From Mycobacteriales bacterium (GTDB lineage Bacteria > Actinomycetota > Actinomycetes > Mycobacteriales > SCTD01), in assembly GCA_030697205.1 (NCBI GenBank), contig JAUYQP010000046.1, forward strand, positions 56,020 to 120,019: 64,000 nucleotides of DNA, read 5' to 3'. The first letter of the stretch is position 1, and each line of letters starts with the position of its first letter. The translations under genes and the position numbers were made by a program. The notes beneath the pieces were generated by a model. The model was not told where the DNA came from and searched no databases. It was given only the letters and a program-made list of their open reading frames with translations. Positions 1 through 8,118 of this stretch are shown here, in pieces.

Positions 1-558
1 CCGACGCCGTGCGGCCATCCGTCCCGCTCACGGCGCACAAGCGTTCTTGTCGGATCCGCTCTGGCAGTGCTGCTGTCGGGTTGTGCCGGTGAGGCGACGA
101 GTGCCCCGACGCCGAGCTCGACCGCCGCTCCATCGGCAACCTCAACGCCAACTCCAGCCGACGAGACGGCGGAGCTGCTCGTTCAGTACCGCGAGTTCTG
201 GGCGAGCCTGACCCCAGTCAGCAAGATGCCGGCCGCGGATCGGCGATCAGTTCTGGCCGAACTCGCGGTCGATCCGGCGCTGAAGTCGATCTTGTTCGGG
301 ATGACCCAGGCCGACGGCAAGGGTCAGGTGTTCTATGGCGCCGCCATCCCGCGGCCGCTTGCACGAGTGAACCCGGACGGAACGACGGCCCTAGTTCGAG
401 ACTGTCAGGACGGTCGTCAAGCCGGTCTAGCCAAACGCGATACGGGAGAGCGGCTTACCAAAGGTGTCGCGCGCAACCACGTGAGCGTCACGATGAAGAA
501 GCAGCCGGGAGGCCTGTGGAAGGTCTTCTTCATCGACTACGCGAAGTCGCCATGCTGA
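1..558 (+). CDS. Lipoprotein of the conjugative element, 5' end cut by window
   Basis: The reading frame is open from base 1. It shows a basic stretch, a hydrophobic segment and a lipobox (LSGC, Cys at about codon 28), so this is a secreted lipoprotein whose start lies just left of the window. After the Cys comes a Ser/Thr/Pro/Ala-rich linker and then a globular domain of about 120 residues. A second homologue lies at 35137-35718 on the other strand, again followed by a signal-peptide protein and a SAF protein, so this is a conserved first member of the pilus operon. It overlaps the next gene (ATGCTGA). The biochemical role is unknown; a periplasmic or cell-wall part of the transfer apparatus is an inference. 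Confidence 0.75.
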   Translation, partial: PTPCGHPSRSRRTSVLVGSALAVLLSGCAGEATSAPTPSSTAAPSATSTPTPADETAELLVQYREFWASLTPVSKMPAADRRSVLAELAVDPALKSILFGMTQADGKGQVFYGAAIPRPLARVNPDGTTALVRDCQDGRQAGLAKRDTGERLTKGVARNHVSVTMKKQPGGLWKVFFIDYAKSPC

Positions 559-1430
559 CCGGGCGCGTGGCGGTCGCCTGTCTGATCTGCCTCGCGCCCC
601 TCGCCGTGCCTCGGGTTGCTTGGGCTGATGATCCCGTCACAGTCGAGGGAGACATGTTCGGCGGCTACATCGACACCTCGGTGACCGCCCCGGGATCGGC
701 CGGCGGACCGCCGTCGCCAGGCAACGGCGCGGCCGCGTCGGACAACGACGGTCCGAGGTGCACGTGGACCGAGGAGTCTCCGTACGCCCAGTCGCTCTGG
801 GAGTGGCTCGGGGCCGGCGAACCCGGCGGCACCTGGTACGACGTGAGGTGCTCCGACGGCTCGACCTTCATCGGGGTCTACGTCCCGCCCGCCAGCGACG
901 CCGTTCCCCCGGACGCGCGCCTCGCAGGCTCTCTCGCAAGGAACGCGATCAGCCGTCTACAGCTGCCGGCACCGGCCGTGGGCCAAAGCCCCGCCGGCCA
1001 AGCGCTGGTGAACCTGCCGACGTGGTGGTGGGTGGAGACCGGCTCGTGGCGGGTGCTGCGGCAGCGGACGCAGGCTGGGCCGGTGTGGGCGGAGGTGACG
1101 GCGACGCCGGTGTCGACGTCGTGGGATCCGGGGGACGGCTCGGCTCCACTGGTGTGCGCAGGGCCAGGCACGCCGTATGACCGGTCGCGTCCGGAGGGAG
1201 TGCAGTCGACGGACTGCTCCTACACCTACCGGCGCAGCAGCGCCGGGCAGCCGCAGACGGGGCCGGACGTCAACGACCGGTTCTTCACCGTCACGGTCAC
1301 CACCGTGTGGGAGGTCACCTGGCGCGGCAGCGGCGGGTCGGGCGGCACCCTGCCGCGGCTGTCCCGCACGAGCTCGTTCCCCCTGGCGGTGGCGCAGCGG
1401 CAGACGGTCGTGACCGGCGGCAGCGGCTGA
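552..1430 (+). CDS. Secreted protein of unknown function, conserved in the pilus/conjugation operon
   Basis: The start is taken as ATG 552, which overlaps the stop of the lipoprotein gene and gives a clean signal peptide (hydrophobic residues about 5-20, then AWADD). The mature protein of about 265 residues has several Cys residues, a WTEESPYAQSLW segment and a Trp-rich NLPTWWWVETGSW segment. The C-terminal part contains CSYTYRRSSAGQP, which is nearly identical to CSHTYRRSSAGQP in the second copy at 34256-35143. No catalytic motif is seen. It is probably an exported structural part of the transfer or pilus machine; this rests on context only. Confidence 0.75.
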   Translation: MLTGRVAVACLICLAPLAVPRVAWADDPVTVEGDMFGGYIDTSVTAPGSAGGPPSPGNGAAASDNDGPRCTWTEESPYAQSLWEWLGAGEPGGTWYDVRCSDGSTFIGVYVPPASDAVPPDARLAGSLARNAISRLQLPAPAVGQSPAGQALVNLPTWWWVETGSWRVLRQRTQAGPVWAEVTATPVSTSWDPGDGSAPLVCAGPGTPYDRSRPEGVQSTDCSYTYRRSSAGQPQTGPDVNDRFFTVTVTTVWEVTWRGSGGSGGTLPRLSRTSSFPLAVAQRQTVVTGGSG

Positions 1431-1488
1431 CCCGCAGAACACAGAAGCAAGGCGTTGCCCAGTACGCGACCAGAGCGGAGCCCGCGAG

Positions 1489-2199
1489 ATGACGACCACC
1501 CAGATCCCCACCCCCGCCTCGGGCGGCTGGGTACCGCAAGGCCTCGCGGGGCCGCTGCCACCACCGACCGCTGCATCCCTGGATGGTGGCCGGCTGCCGC
1601 GGGTGCGGCGGCAGCGCCGACCAGCTCTGGCTGCCGGCGGTGTGCTGCTGGTGCTGGTGTGCGCGACGGCCAGTGCAGGCGTCGTCCTCGCCGGTCAGGA
1701 CACCACCCGGGTGATCGCGCTGGCTCGTGACGTGCAGGCCGGGCAGGTCCTCACACTCGAGGACCTGCGGGTCGCTGAGCTCGACGGCAGCGGGCTGACC
1801 GCACTGTCGGCTGACGGGCTCAGTGCCCTGGTCGGGCAGACCGCGACCGCGAGTCTGCCGGCGGGCACGCTGCTGAACAGCCGCATGCTGAGCGCCGCGC
1901 CGCTGCCCGCCGCGGGACTGCAGCTCGTCGCGGTCGCGGTCAAACCGGGAGGCGTACCGGCGGAGGCGGTCCCTGGGCGCGACGTGATGCTGCTGCGCGT
2001 CGTCACCACCGCCGACCCGACGCGTACCGCCGAGCCCGCTGTCCTGGTCGCGAAGGCCAGAGTGGTGTCGGTGGCTACCGAGAGCGCCAATGGGCTGGTG
2101 GTCCTGTCCGTGCAGGTCCCGCAGGCCGCAGCGCCGCCGGTGGCGCAGGCCAGTGCGGCGGGCGCGGTCGCTGTGACCCTGCTGCCGGTGACCCCGTGA
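1489..2199 (+). CDS. SAF-domain (CpaB/RcpC-like) pilus assembly protein
   Basis: The 236-residue protein has a basic, proline-rich cytoplasmic N-terminus, one transmembrane segment at about 46-68, then an external SAF-like domain at about 73-135 (VIALARDVQAGQVLTLEDL, a typical SAF entry motif). CpaB/RcpC proteins have this layout and take part in Tad pilus assembly at the cell envelope. It is followed by CpaE-like, TadA, TadB and TadC genes, which supports the call. A divergent paralogue with the same layout lies at 33512-34219. The stop overlaps the next start (GTGA). Confidence 0.8.
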   Translation: MTTTQIPTPASGGWVPQGLAGPLPPPTAASLDGGRLPRVRRQRRPALAAGGVLLVLVCATASAGVVLAGQDTTRVIALARDVQAGQVLTLEDLRVAELDGSGLTALSADGLSALVGQTATASLPAGTLLNSRMLSAAPLPAAGLQLVAVAVKPGGVPAEAVPGRDVMLLRVVTTADPTRTAEPAVLVAKARVVSVATESANGLVVLSVQVPQAAAPPVAQASAAGAVAVTLLPVTP

Positions 2200-3071
2200 A
2201 CCTCGGCGACGGCGCATCCTCTGTGGGTACCCCGGTGGCGCTGGTCAGTGCGAAGGGCGCACCGGGCGTCACGGCGAGCGCTCTGCTGCTGACCGTTTTG
2301 CTGCCCGGCACGGTTCTGGTCGAGGCGGACCCTGCCGGCGGGGACCTGCGCTGCGCCCTGACCGACCCGGTCACTGCGCCGCTCAGGGCGGACCTGGGTC
2401 TGGTGTCGTTGCTCGCCGCGCACCGCACCGCGAGTGGACCGGCCGACCGCGGCCTGCTTGCGCACGCCCAGGCGCTGCCCGGCGGACTTCCGCTGCTGGT
2501 GGGCCCCGGATCGCCGGCGCAGGCCGACGCGCTGACACCGTCCTGGCCGCAGCTCGCCGCGACGGTCCGTGCCCACCCGGGCCTGGTGCTGCTCGATCTC
2601 GGGCGGTTGCCGCATTCCGCGTCGTGGCAGCTCGTCGACGCGTCCGTCATGACGATCGTCGTCACCCGTCCCGACGTCCCCGCGGTCGCGCACACACGGG
2701 ACTTGCTCGCAGGGCTGCGTACCCGGCGGGCACGGGTGGGTCTGCTGGTGATCGGATCCGAACGCGAGCAGCACGAGGTGACAGCCGCGGTCACTGGTCC
2801 GGGCGTAAGCGTGGGCAGCGGGGTCGGTGCTGGCTCCGCTCCGTTGTGGGTCGGGAGGCTGCCGCACGACCCCGAGGCCGCCGGGCAGCTGCTGGCCGGG
2901 CACTGGGGCCGACGGCTGGACCGAAGCCCGCTGCTCGCGGCCGGCCGTCGGGTCGCCCGGGACCTGCACGACACCCTGCTCGCGGCCCGGACCGTCACCC
3001 CCGGCAGCATCGCCACCCTGCCGTATCCGGCGGAGCCGGCCGAGGCGTGGGGCGCGGAGGTCCGGTCATGA
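2196..3071 (+). CDS. CpaE-like ParA/MinD-family ATPase
   Basis: The protein has 291 residues and a GTG start overlapping the SAF gene stop. It has a deviant Walker A (KGAPGVT, about residues 20-26) and a VEADPAGGDL segment (Asp about 45), both marks of the ParA/MinD fold, and a later VLLDLGRLP strand in the Walker B position. CpaE/TadZ proteins localise the Tad machinery at the inner membrane. The operon position directly before the TadA ATPase fits. The truncated homologue at 33372-33515 has the sequence KGGPGVT at the same place. It could also be annotated simply as a MinD-like ATPase. Confidence 0.8.
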   Translation: MNLGDGASSVGTPVALVSAKGAPGVTASALLLTVLLPGTVLVEADPAGGDLRCALTDPVTAPLRADLGLVSLLAAHRTASGPADRGLLAHAQALPGGLPLLVGPGSPAQADALTPSWPQLAATVRAHPGLVLLDLGRLPHSASWQLVDASVMTIVVTRPDVPAVAHTRDLLAGLRTRRARVGLLVIGSEREQHEVTAAVTGPGVSVGSGVGAGSAPLWVGRLPHDPEAAGQLLAGHWGRRLDRSPLLAAGRRVARDLHDTLLAARTVTPGSIATLPYPAEPAEAWGAEVRS

Positions 3072-4528
3072 CCGTGCTCGACCCGCACCCGACCGTCGCG
3101 CCCGCCGATCCGAGCGCGTCGACCTCGGCAGCCACCACCACAACTCTTCCCGCAGCGGACCTGGGGACGGCGGCGCCCGACTACGTGCTGGTGCAGCAGC
3201 TCCGCGCCACCGTCGCGACGGGACTGCGAGACGCCCGCCGCGCGCACGCCGAAGCCGGCCGGCCGGACCTCGACAGCGACGACGAGCGGCAGCTCGCGCG
3301 CAGCCTGATCAGCCGGGCCGTGCAGGAACACCGCCGCGCCCAGCTGCTCCACGGCCACGCCGCGGTTTCCTCGAGCGAGGATGACGCGCTGCTCACCGGC
3401 GCGGTTGAGGCGGCTCTGTTCGGGCTCGGGCGTCTCGAGCCGATCCTAGCCGACCCGAGCTGCGTGCACGTCGAGATCAACGGTTGCGACCGGGTCTGGC
3501 TCTACCGCGACGATGGCCGCATCGACGCGGGACCGGCCGTGGCGGACTCCGACGCCGAACTCGTCGAGTGGGTCCGCACCGCCGCGACCTACTCCGGTCT
3601 GGCCAGCCGCCCGTTCGACACCGCGAACCCGTGGCTCGAGCTGCGGCTGCCCGACGGCAGCCGGCTGTGCGCACTGATGAGCGTCGTCGAGCGACCGGTG
3701 GTGAGCATCCGGCTGTTCCGCTCGCAGCGCGTCACCCTCGACACCCTCGCCGCCCGCGGCAGCTTCGACGCGCGGCTGCACGCGTTCCTGCACGCGGCCG
3801 TGCGGGCTCGGCTCAACATCGTGGTGTCGGGGGAGACCTTCAGCGGCAAGACGACCCTGCTCCGTGCGCTGGGTAACGCGATCAGCTACGAGGAGCGGAT
3901 CGTGACCTGCGAGCACTTCCTCGAGCTCGGCTTCGACCGTCACCCCGACCTGCACCGCGACGTCGTGGCGATGGAGGAACGCCTCCCCAACGCCGAGGGA
4001 ATCGGCGCGATCACGCTGCACGAGCTCGTCGAGCACTCCCGCCGCCTCAATCCCGACCGGCTCATCGTCGGGGAGGTCATCGGCGGCGAGATCGTCGCGA
4101 TGCTCGACGCGATGACCCAGGGCGAGGACGGGTCGCTCAGCACCATCCACGCCCGGGACAGCCGCGGCGTCTTCGACCGCATCAGCACCTACGCCCTGAC
4201 CTCAGCCCATCGGATGCCGGTCGAGGCCAGCGGCATGCTGTTGGCCGGCGCGCTGGACCTCGTCGTGCACATGAGCAAGACCCGCCTGCCTGACGGGCGG
4301 GTGTTCCGGCACGTCAGCAGCGTCCGGGAGGTCCTCGGCTTCGACGGCCGGCAGGTGCTCAGCAGCGAGGTCTTCGCCACCCCATCTGGCGCGCACGCCG
4401 CGGTCCCCGCCGCACCGTTGAGCCCACCTCGCAGCGCCCGGCTCCGCGACGCCGGTTACGACGAACCTGCCTGGGCGGGCGACAGCCAACCCGCAGCGCA
4501 ACCGACTGCGGTGTGGGGGCGGTCATGA
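3068..4528 (+). CDS. TadA/CpaF-type secretion ATPase
   Basis: The start is ATG 3068, overlapping the CpaE-like stop, and gives 486 residues. An N-terminal domain (VHVEINGCDRVWLYRDDGR, about residues 136-154) precedes the GspE-type ATPase core. Walker A is unusual: GETFSGKTT (about 255-263), where the family normally has a GxTGSGKTT form. The Walker B-like segment RLIVGEVIGGE and the LSTIHARD switch are present. These hexameric ATPases power assembly of Tad/Flp pili at the inner membrane. TadB and TadC follow directly. The C-terminal about 50 residues are Pro/Ala-rich and probably disordered. Confidence 0.9.
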   Translation: MTVLDPHPTVAPADPSASTSAATTTTLPAADLGTAAPDYVLVQQLRATVATGLRDARRAHAEAGRPDLDSDDERQLARSLISRAVQEHRRAQLLHGHAAVSSSEDDALLTGAVEAALFGLGRLEPILADPSCVHVEINGCDRVWLYRDDGRIDAGPAVADSDAELVEWVRTAATYSGLASRPFDTANPWLELRLPDGSRLCALMSVVERPVVSIRLFRSQRVTLDTLAARGSFDARLHAFLHAAVRARLNIVVSGETFSGKTTLLRALGNAISYEERIVTCEHFLELGFDRHPDLHRDVVAMEERLPNAEGIGAITLHELVEHSRRLNPDRLIVGEVIGGEIVAMLDAMTQGEDGSLSTIHARDSRGVFDRISTYALTSAHRMPVEASGMLLAGALDLVVHMSKTRLPDGRVFRHVSSVREVLGFDGRQVLSSEVFATPSGAHAAVPAAPLSPPRSARLRDAGYDEPAWAGDSQPAAQPTAVWGRS

Positions 4529-5391
4529 GCGACCCGAACGTGCTGCTGGCCTGGCTGCTCGGCGCCGGCGCAGGCCTGGGCCTGCTCATGCTGACCATCG
4601 GCCTTCGCGGTACCGACCCCGCGGCGCCTGCCGCCACCCGCCGGTTCCGCGTGACCCGGACGCAGCTGCGGCGGCTCGCGACCGCAGCCGGCACCGCGGT
4701 GCTGGTCCTGCTGGTGACCCGGTGGATCGCCGCCGCCGCCGGCACCGCGGTGCTTGTCCTGTACTGGGACACCGTCTTCGGCGGGACCCGCCGCGCCCGC
4801 CTGGCGACGGCCCGGCTGGAGGCGCTCGCGACCTGGACGGAAAGCCTGCGCGACCTCGTCGCCACCGGCATCGCGTTGCCCGAGGCGCTGCCCGCGAGCG
4901 TCAGCAGCAGCAGCCCCCTGCTGCGACCCCAACTGCTGCGGCTGCAGGAACGGATTAACGCCCGGGAACCCCTCGAAGGTGCCCTGCGAGCACTTGGGGA
5001 CGACCTCGCCGACGGCGGCGCGGACCTCGTCGTCGCCGCGCTGCTGCTCAACACCCGCGCCCAGGGCCGCGCGCTCGAGGCAGTGTTGAGCGCCCTCGCC
5101 TCCAGCCTGCGGGAGGAACTCCGCGTCCGCCGCACCATCGAGGCCGAGCGGCGCAGCACCCGACGCGCCGTTCAGATCGTCGTAGCCGTGACGCTGCTGA
5201 CCGCCCTCGGGCTGTGCCTGGGCAACCCCGTCTACGTTGAGCCTTACCGGACCGCCGCCGGGCAGCTGATGCTCGCGCTGGTCACCGCCGTCTTTGGAGT
5301 CGGTTTCGCCTGGCTCGCCCGGCTGTCCGCCCTGCCTGCCACGCCCCGCCTGCTACCCGCCGGCAGTGACCGAGCGGGGGTTCGACGATGA
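4525..5391 (+). CDS. TadB-like inner-membrane pilus assembly protein
   Basis: ATG 4525 overlaps the TadA stop and gives 288 residues. Hydrophobic segments are seen near residues 5-25 and 52-80 and as a pair near the C-terminus (about 215-275). The central cytoplasmic domain contains the helical T2SSF-type segment (REPLEGALRALGDDLADGGAD). TadB and TadC form the platform on which the TadA ATPase acts. It is paired with the TadC-like gene by a 4-bp overlap. Confidence 0.85.
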   Translation: MSDPNVLLAWLLGAGAGLGLLMLTIGLRGTDPAAPAATRRFRVTRTQLRRLATAAGTAVLVLLVTRWIAAAAGTAVLVLYWDTVFGGTRRARLATARLEALATWTESLRDLVATGIALPEALPASVSSSSPLLRPQLLRLQERINAREPLEGALRALGDDLADGGADLVVAALLLNTRAQGRALEAVLSALASSLREELRVRRTIEAERRSTRRAVQIVVAVTLLTALGLCLGNPVYVEPYRTAAGQLMLALVTAVFGVGFAWLARLSALPATPRLLPAGSDRAGVRR

Positions 5392-6329
5392 CGCTCGCGC
5401 TGCTGCTGGGCGCCGGGTTCGGCCTGGGCCTGTGCCTGCTTGTCGCCGGTCTGCGGCCCGCACCGGTGACGCTGGCAAGTGCACTGCAGCGTCTTGACCA
5501 GCCGCCCGCCCCGTCGCTTCGGTCGATCGGAGCAACAGCGCCGGACGACCAGGATCTGACGGGCCGCCTGCGTTGGTGGCTCGGGCGGCGCACCGCCGCT
5601 CACCTCGGCGACCGTTCGGGCTCCCGTGGCGACGGGCGGCTCGCGGGGCTGTCCGGTGACGTCTCCGCTGACCTCGCCGTCACCGGCATGCCCGCTGAAC
5701 TGCACTCCGGCGCCAAGGCACTGTCCGGCCTGACCGGCCTGCTCTTGCCGGTGATGGCCTGGACGCTGCTGCGGCTCGCCGGGCTCGGGCTGCCACTGCT
5801 CGTGCCGCTGTGGCTGGCCATGACCGGCGCGGTCGTCGGCTACCTCCTGCCCGACCTGCGCCTGCGCCGGCAGGCCAGCGAGGCACGCCGCGCGTTCCGC
5901 GCCAGCGTCGGCGCGTACCTCGACCTCGTGGCGATGCGGATGGCCTCAGGCAGCGGCCTCGCCGAGGCGCTGCACGACGCCGCGAGCATCGGTACCGGCC
6001 CCGCCTTCGCCCGTATCCGCGGAGCGCTCGCCGATGCCCGCACGGACGGCCTCACCCCCGCCCAAGCCCTCGGGCGCCTCGGGCAGCAGCTGCAGCTACC
6101 CGACCTCGTCGACGTCAGCACCCGCCTTCGCCTCGTCGACACCAGCGGCGCGCAAGCCCAAGCCTCGCTACGGGCACAGGCAGCGAGCCTGCGCGATCGC
6201 GAACTCGCCGACGCACAAGGCCGCGCCAACGAACAGAGCCAGTCAATGCTCGTCGCCCAAGTCGTCCTCGGCTTCGGCTTCGTGCTGTTCCTGGGCTACC
6301 CCGCCGTTGCCCGCGTTCTCGCTACCTGA
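5388..6329 (+). CDS. TadC-like inner-membrane pilus assembly protein
   Basis: The protein has 313 residues and starts with ATG overlapping TadB. A hydrophobic N-terminal segment, a membrane pair around 120-160 and a C-terminal segment (VVLGFGFVLFLGYPAVA) enclose a cytoplasmic T2SSF-type domain. That domain has the family-like YLDLVAMRMASGSGLAEAL helix and the later ANEQSQSMLVAQV stretch. It is the second platform protein of the Tad system. A spacer of about 75 bp separates it from the small pilin-like gene, the first real gap in the operon. Confidence 0.85.
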   Translation: MTLALLLGAGFGLGLCLLVAGLRPAPVTLASALQRLDQPPAPSLRSIGATAPDDQDLTGRLRWWLGRRTAAHLGDRSGSRGDGRLAGLSGDVSADLAVTGMPAELHSGAKALSGLTGLLLPVMAWTLLRLAGLGLPLLVPLWLAMTGAVVGYLLPDLRLRRQASEARRAFRASVGAYLDLVAMRMASGSGLAEALHDAASIGTGPAFARIRGALADARTDGLTPAQALGRLGQQLQLPDLVDVSTRLRLVDTSGAQAQASLRAQAASLRDRELADAQGRANEQSQSMLVAQVVLGFGFVLFLGYPAVARVLAT

Positions 6330-6405
6330 CCGCCACGCCCGCACAGCACCGCACCGCACCGCACCGATAGGCCAGCCCGGGAGTCACCCAGACAAGGAGC
6401 ACACG

Positions 6406-6690
6406 ATGAGCCAGATCATGACCCGTAGCACCGCCGCGGCACACACCGCAGGAGCAGGGCTGCTGCGCATGTTCCCCGAGATCGCCGTCGGGCTACTGCT
6501 CTTCGACGCCGTCCGCGCCAGTCACACCCGACGGCTCGCCGGCGACGACCCGGAGCGCGGCGACGCCATCCAATGGGTCATCGTCACCGCGCTGGGCGCC
6601 GCCATCGCGGTCACCGTCGGCGCGATCATCTTCAACAAGCTCGAAGGCAAGGCCAACGACATCGACGTCACCACCCCCAGCGCCCGCTGA
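6406..6690 (+). CDS. Small single-span protein, candidate pilin of the Tad set
   Basis: The protein has 94 residues, from ATG 6406 with AAGGAG upstream at 6394-6399. It has a hydrophobic segment (WVIVTALGAAIAVTVGAIIF, about residues 60-79) and a short polar tail, the size and layout of Flp-type pilins. The classical Flp processing motif (G/XXXXEY) is not seen, so the assignment is by position between TadC and TadE-like genes. It could instead be a small membrane accessory protein. Confidence 0.6.
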   Translation: MSQIMTRSTAAAHTAGAGLLRMFPEIAVGLLLFDAVRASHTRRLAGDDPERGDAIQWVIVTALGAAIAVTVGAIIFNKLEGKANDIDVTTPSAR

Positions 6691-6704
6691 CCCGACACCA
6701 CGTC

Positions 6705-7154
6705 ATGACCAGCCACCGGACGCGGCCCCTGAGCCGACACGTGCGCGGGGATGAGGGGAGCAGCGCCCTCGAGCTCGTGCTGCTCACCCCCGCGCTCATC
6801 GCGCTGGTCTTCACCCTCGTCCAGACCGCGCTGGTCTGGAACGCCCAGCACACGGTGGGAGCTGCCGCCCAGCAAGGCGCGCGCCTGGCCCGCACCGCCA
6901 CCGCCAGCCTCCCGTTCATCCCCACCACGGCCGCAGCCGCGTCGCCCGAGACCGACGAGCAGATCCGCATCGCGACCATCCGCTACCTGCAGCAGACCGG
7001 CGGACAGGCACTGCACGACCCCACGGTCACGATCCACCGCGACGGCCAGTACGTCACCGTGACCGTCACCGGCACCACCATCGGTGTCCTGCCGGGCACC
7101 ACCGCCCGGGTCAGCGGCAGCAGCCGCACCCCCGTTGAAGGCTTCCGGCCTTGA
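6705..7154 (+). CDS. TadE-like pseudopilin
   Basis: The protein has 149 residues. The N-terminal motif GDEGSSALELVLLTPALIAL is the hallmark of TadE proteins: a Gly-Ser-x-Ala-x-Glu stretch entering a hydrophobic helix. A soluble domain of about 110 residues with AAQQGARLART follows. TadE pseudopilins are exported and help Tad pilus formation. It starts 14 bp after the pilin-like gene and overlaps the next TadE-like gene by 4 bp. Confidence 0.8.
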   Translation: MTSHRTRPLSRHVRGDEGSSALELVLLTPALIALVFTLVQTALVWNAQHTVGAAAQQGARLARTATASLPFIPTTAAAASPETDEQIRIATIRYLQQTGGQALHDPTVTIHRDGQYVTVTVTGTTIGVLPGTTARVSGSSRTPVEGFRP

Positions 7155-7642
7155 CTCGCACGCAGCGTCCAGCGCAGCGTCACCCGCGGCCGGCGCGGCG
7201 TCCAACGCGCGGGCGGGTGCGCGACGACCGCGGGACCCTCACCGTCGAGCTCGTCCTGATCACGCCGCTGCTGTTCGCGCTGCTGGCGTTCCTGGTCGGG
7301 CTCGGTCGGACCGCCGACGCCCGCGGTCGTCTCGTCGGTGCGGTCCGCGACGCCGCCCGCGCCGCCAGCCTCGCCCCGACCCCCACCGCCGCAAGCCGAG
7401 CCGCGCAGGACACCGCCCTGGCGAACCTGCAGGGCGCCGAGCTGGAGTGCCGCGACCCGCAGGTCACCACCGACACCAGCACCTTCCAGCCAGGCGGCAC
7501 CGTGCACGTCACGATCCGCTGCGCCCTGGACCTGTCCCAGCTCGTCGTATCCGGCCTGCCCGGCCGCACCACGCTCACCGCCGACGCCACCGCACCCCTG
7601 GACACCTACAGCAGCCAGATCAGCCCACAGGCCGCGCCGTGA
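7151..7642 (+). CDS. Second TadE-like pseudopilin
   Basis: The protein has 163 residues. TTG 7151 overlaps the preceding stop, and a basic leader of about 25 residues precedes the TadE motif RGTLTVELVLITPLLFALL. It is a paralogue of the upstream gene in layout: helix, then a domain starting GRLVGAVRDAARAA. Two Cys residues in the C-terminal part may form a disulfide outside the membrane. It overlaps the next gene through GTGA. Confidence 0.8.
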   Translation: MTRTQRPAQRHPRPARRPTRGRVRDDRGTLTVELVLITPLLFALLAFLVGLGRTADARGRLVGAVRDAARAASLAPTPTAASRAAQDTALANLQGAELECRDPQVTTDTSTFQPGGTVHVTIRCALDLSQLVVSGLPGRTTLTADATAPLDTYSSQISPQAAP

Positions 7643-8118
7643 GACCAACCGGCCCGGCCCCCAGCGCCCGCTCGCTGACCGCGAGCGGAGATGACGGTGC
7701 GGCCGCAGTGATCGTGCTCCTTCTGACTCCCGCGCTGTTCGCGCTCGGCGGCCTCGTCCTCGACGGCGGCACCCACCTCGCCGCCCGGCAGCACGCCGCC
7801 GGTCTCGCGGAGCAGGCCGCCCGCGCCGGCGCCGACACCCTCGACACCTCCACCCTGCGCGGTAGCGGCAGCAGCAGCCTCGACCCGACCCGGGCCACCA
7901 CCGCGGCCTGCCGCTACGTCCAGACCGTCGAACCCGACGCCACCTGCACCGCCACCATCCGCGACACCCCCACCGGACAGGAAGTCGAGGTCCGCGTCCG
8001 ACGCCGCACCCCAACGGTCCTGCTCGGCCTGATCGGCGTGAACACGCTGCGCACCGACGCGTTCGGCACCGCGCAGCCGGTCACCGGCATCCGCACACGC
8101 AACCCGGAGGCTCCATGA
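7639..8118 (+). CDS. TadG/TadE-like protein
   Basis: The protein has 159 residues and starts at GTG 7639. The N-terminal motif GDDGAAAVIVLLLTPALFAL resembles TadG/TadE leaders but lacks the conserved Glu of TadE, as in many TadG-type proteins. It is followed by LVLDGGTHLAARQHAAGLAEQAARAGAD, split here only by the membrane boundary. Two Cys residues lie in the outer domain. It probably acts with the two preceding pseudopilins. It overlaps the large LysM/BTAD gene. Confidence 0.75.
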   Translation: MRPTGPAPSARSLTASGDDGAAAVIVLLLTPALFALGGLVLDGGTHLAARQHAAGLAEQAARAGADTLDTSTLRGSGSSSLDPTRATTAACRYVQTVEPDATCTATIRDTPTGQEVEVRVRRRTPTVLLGLIGVNTLRTDAFGTAQPVTGIRTRNPEAP

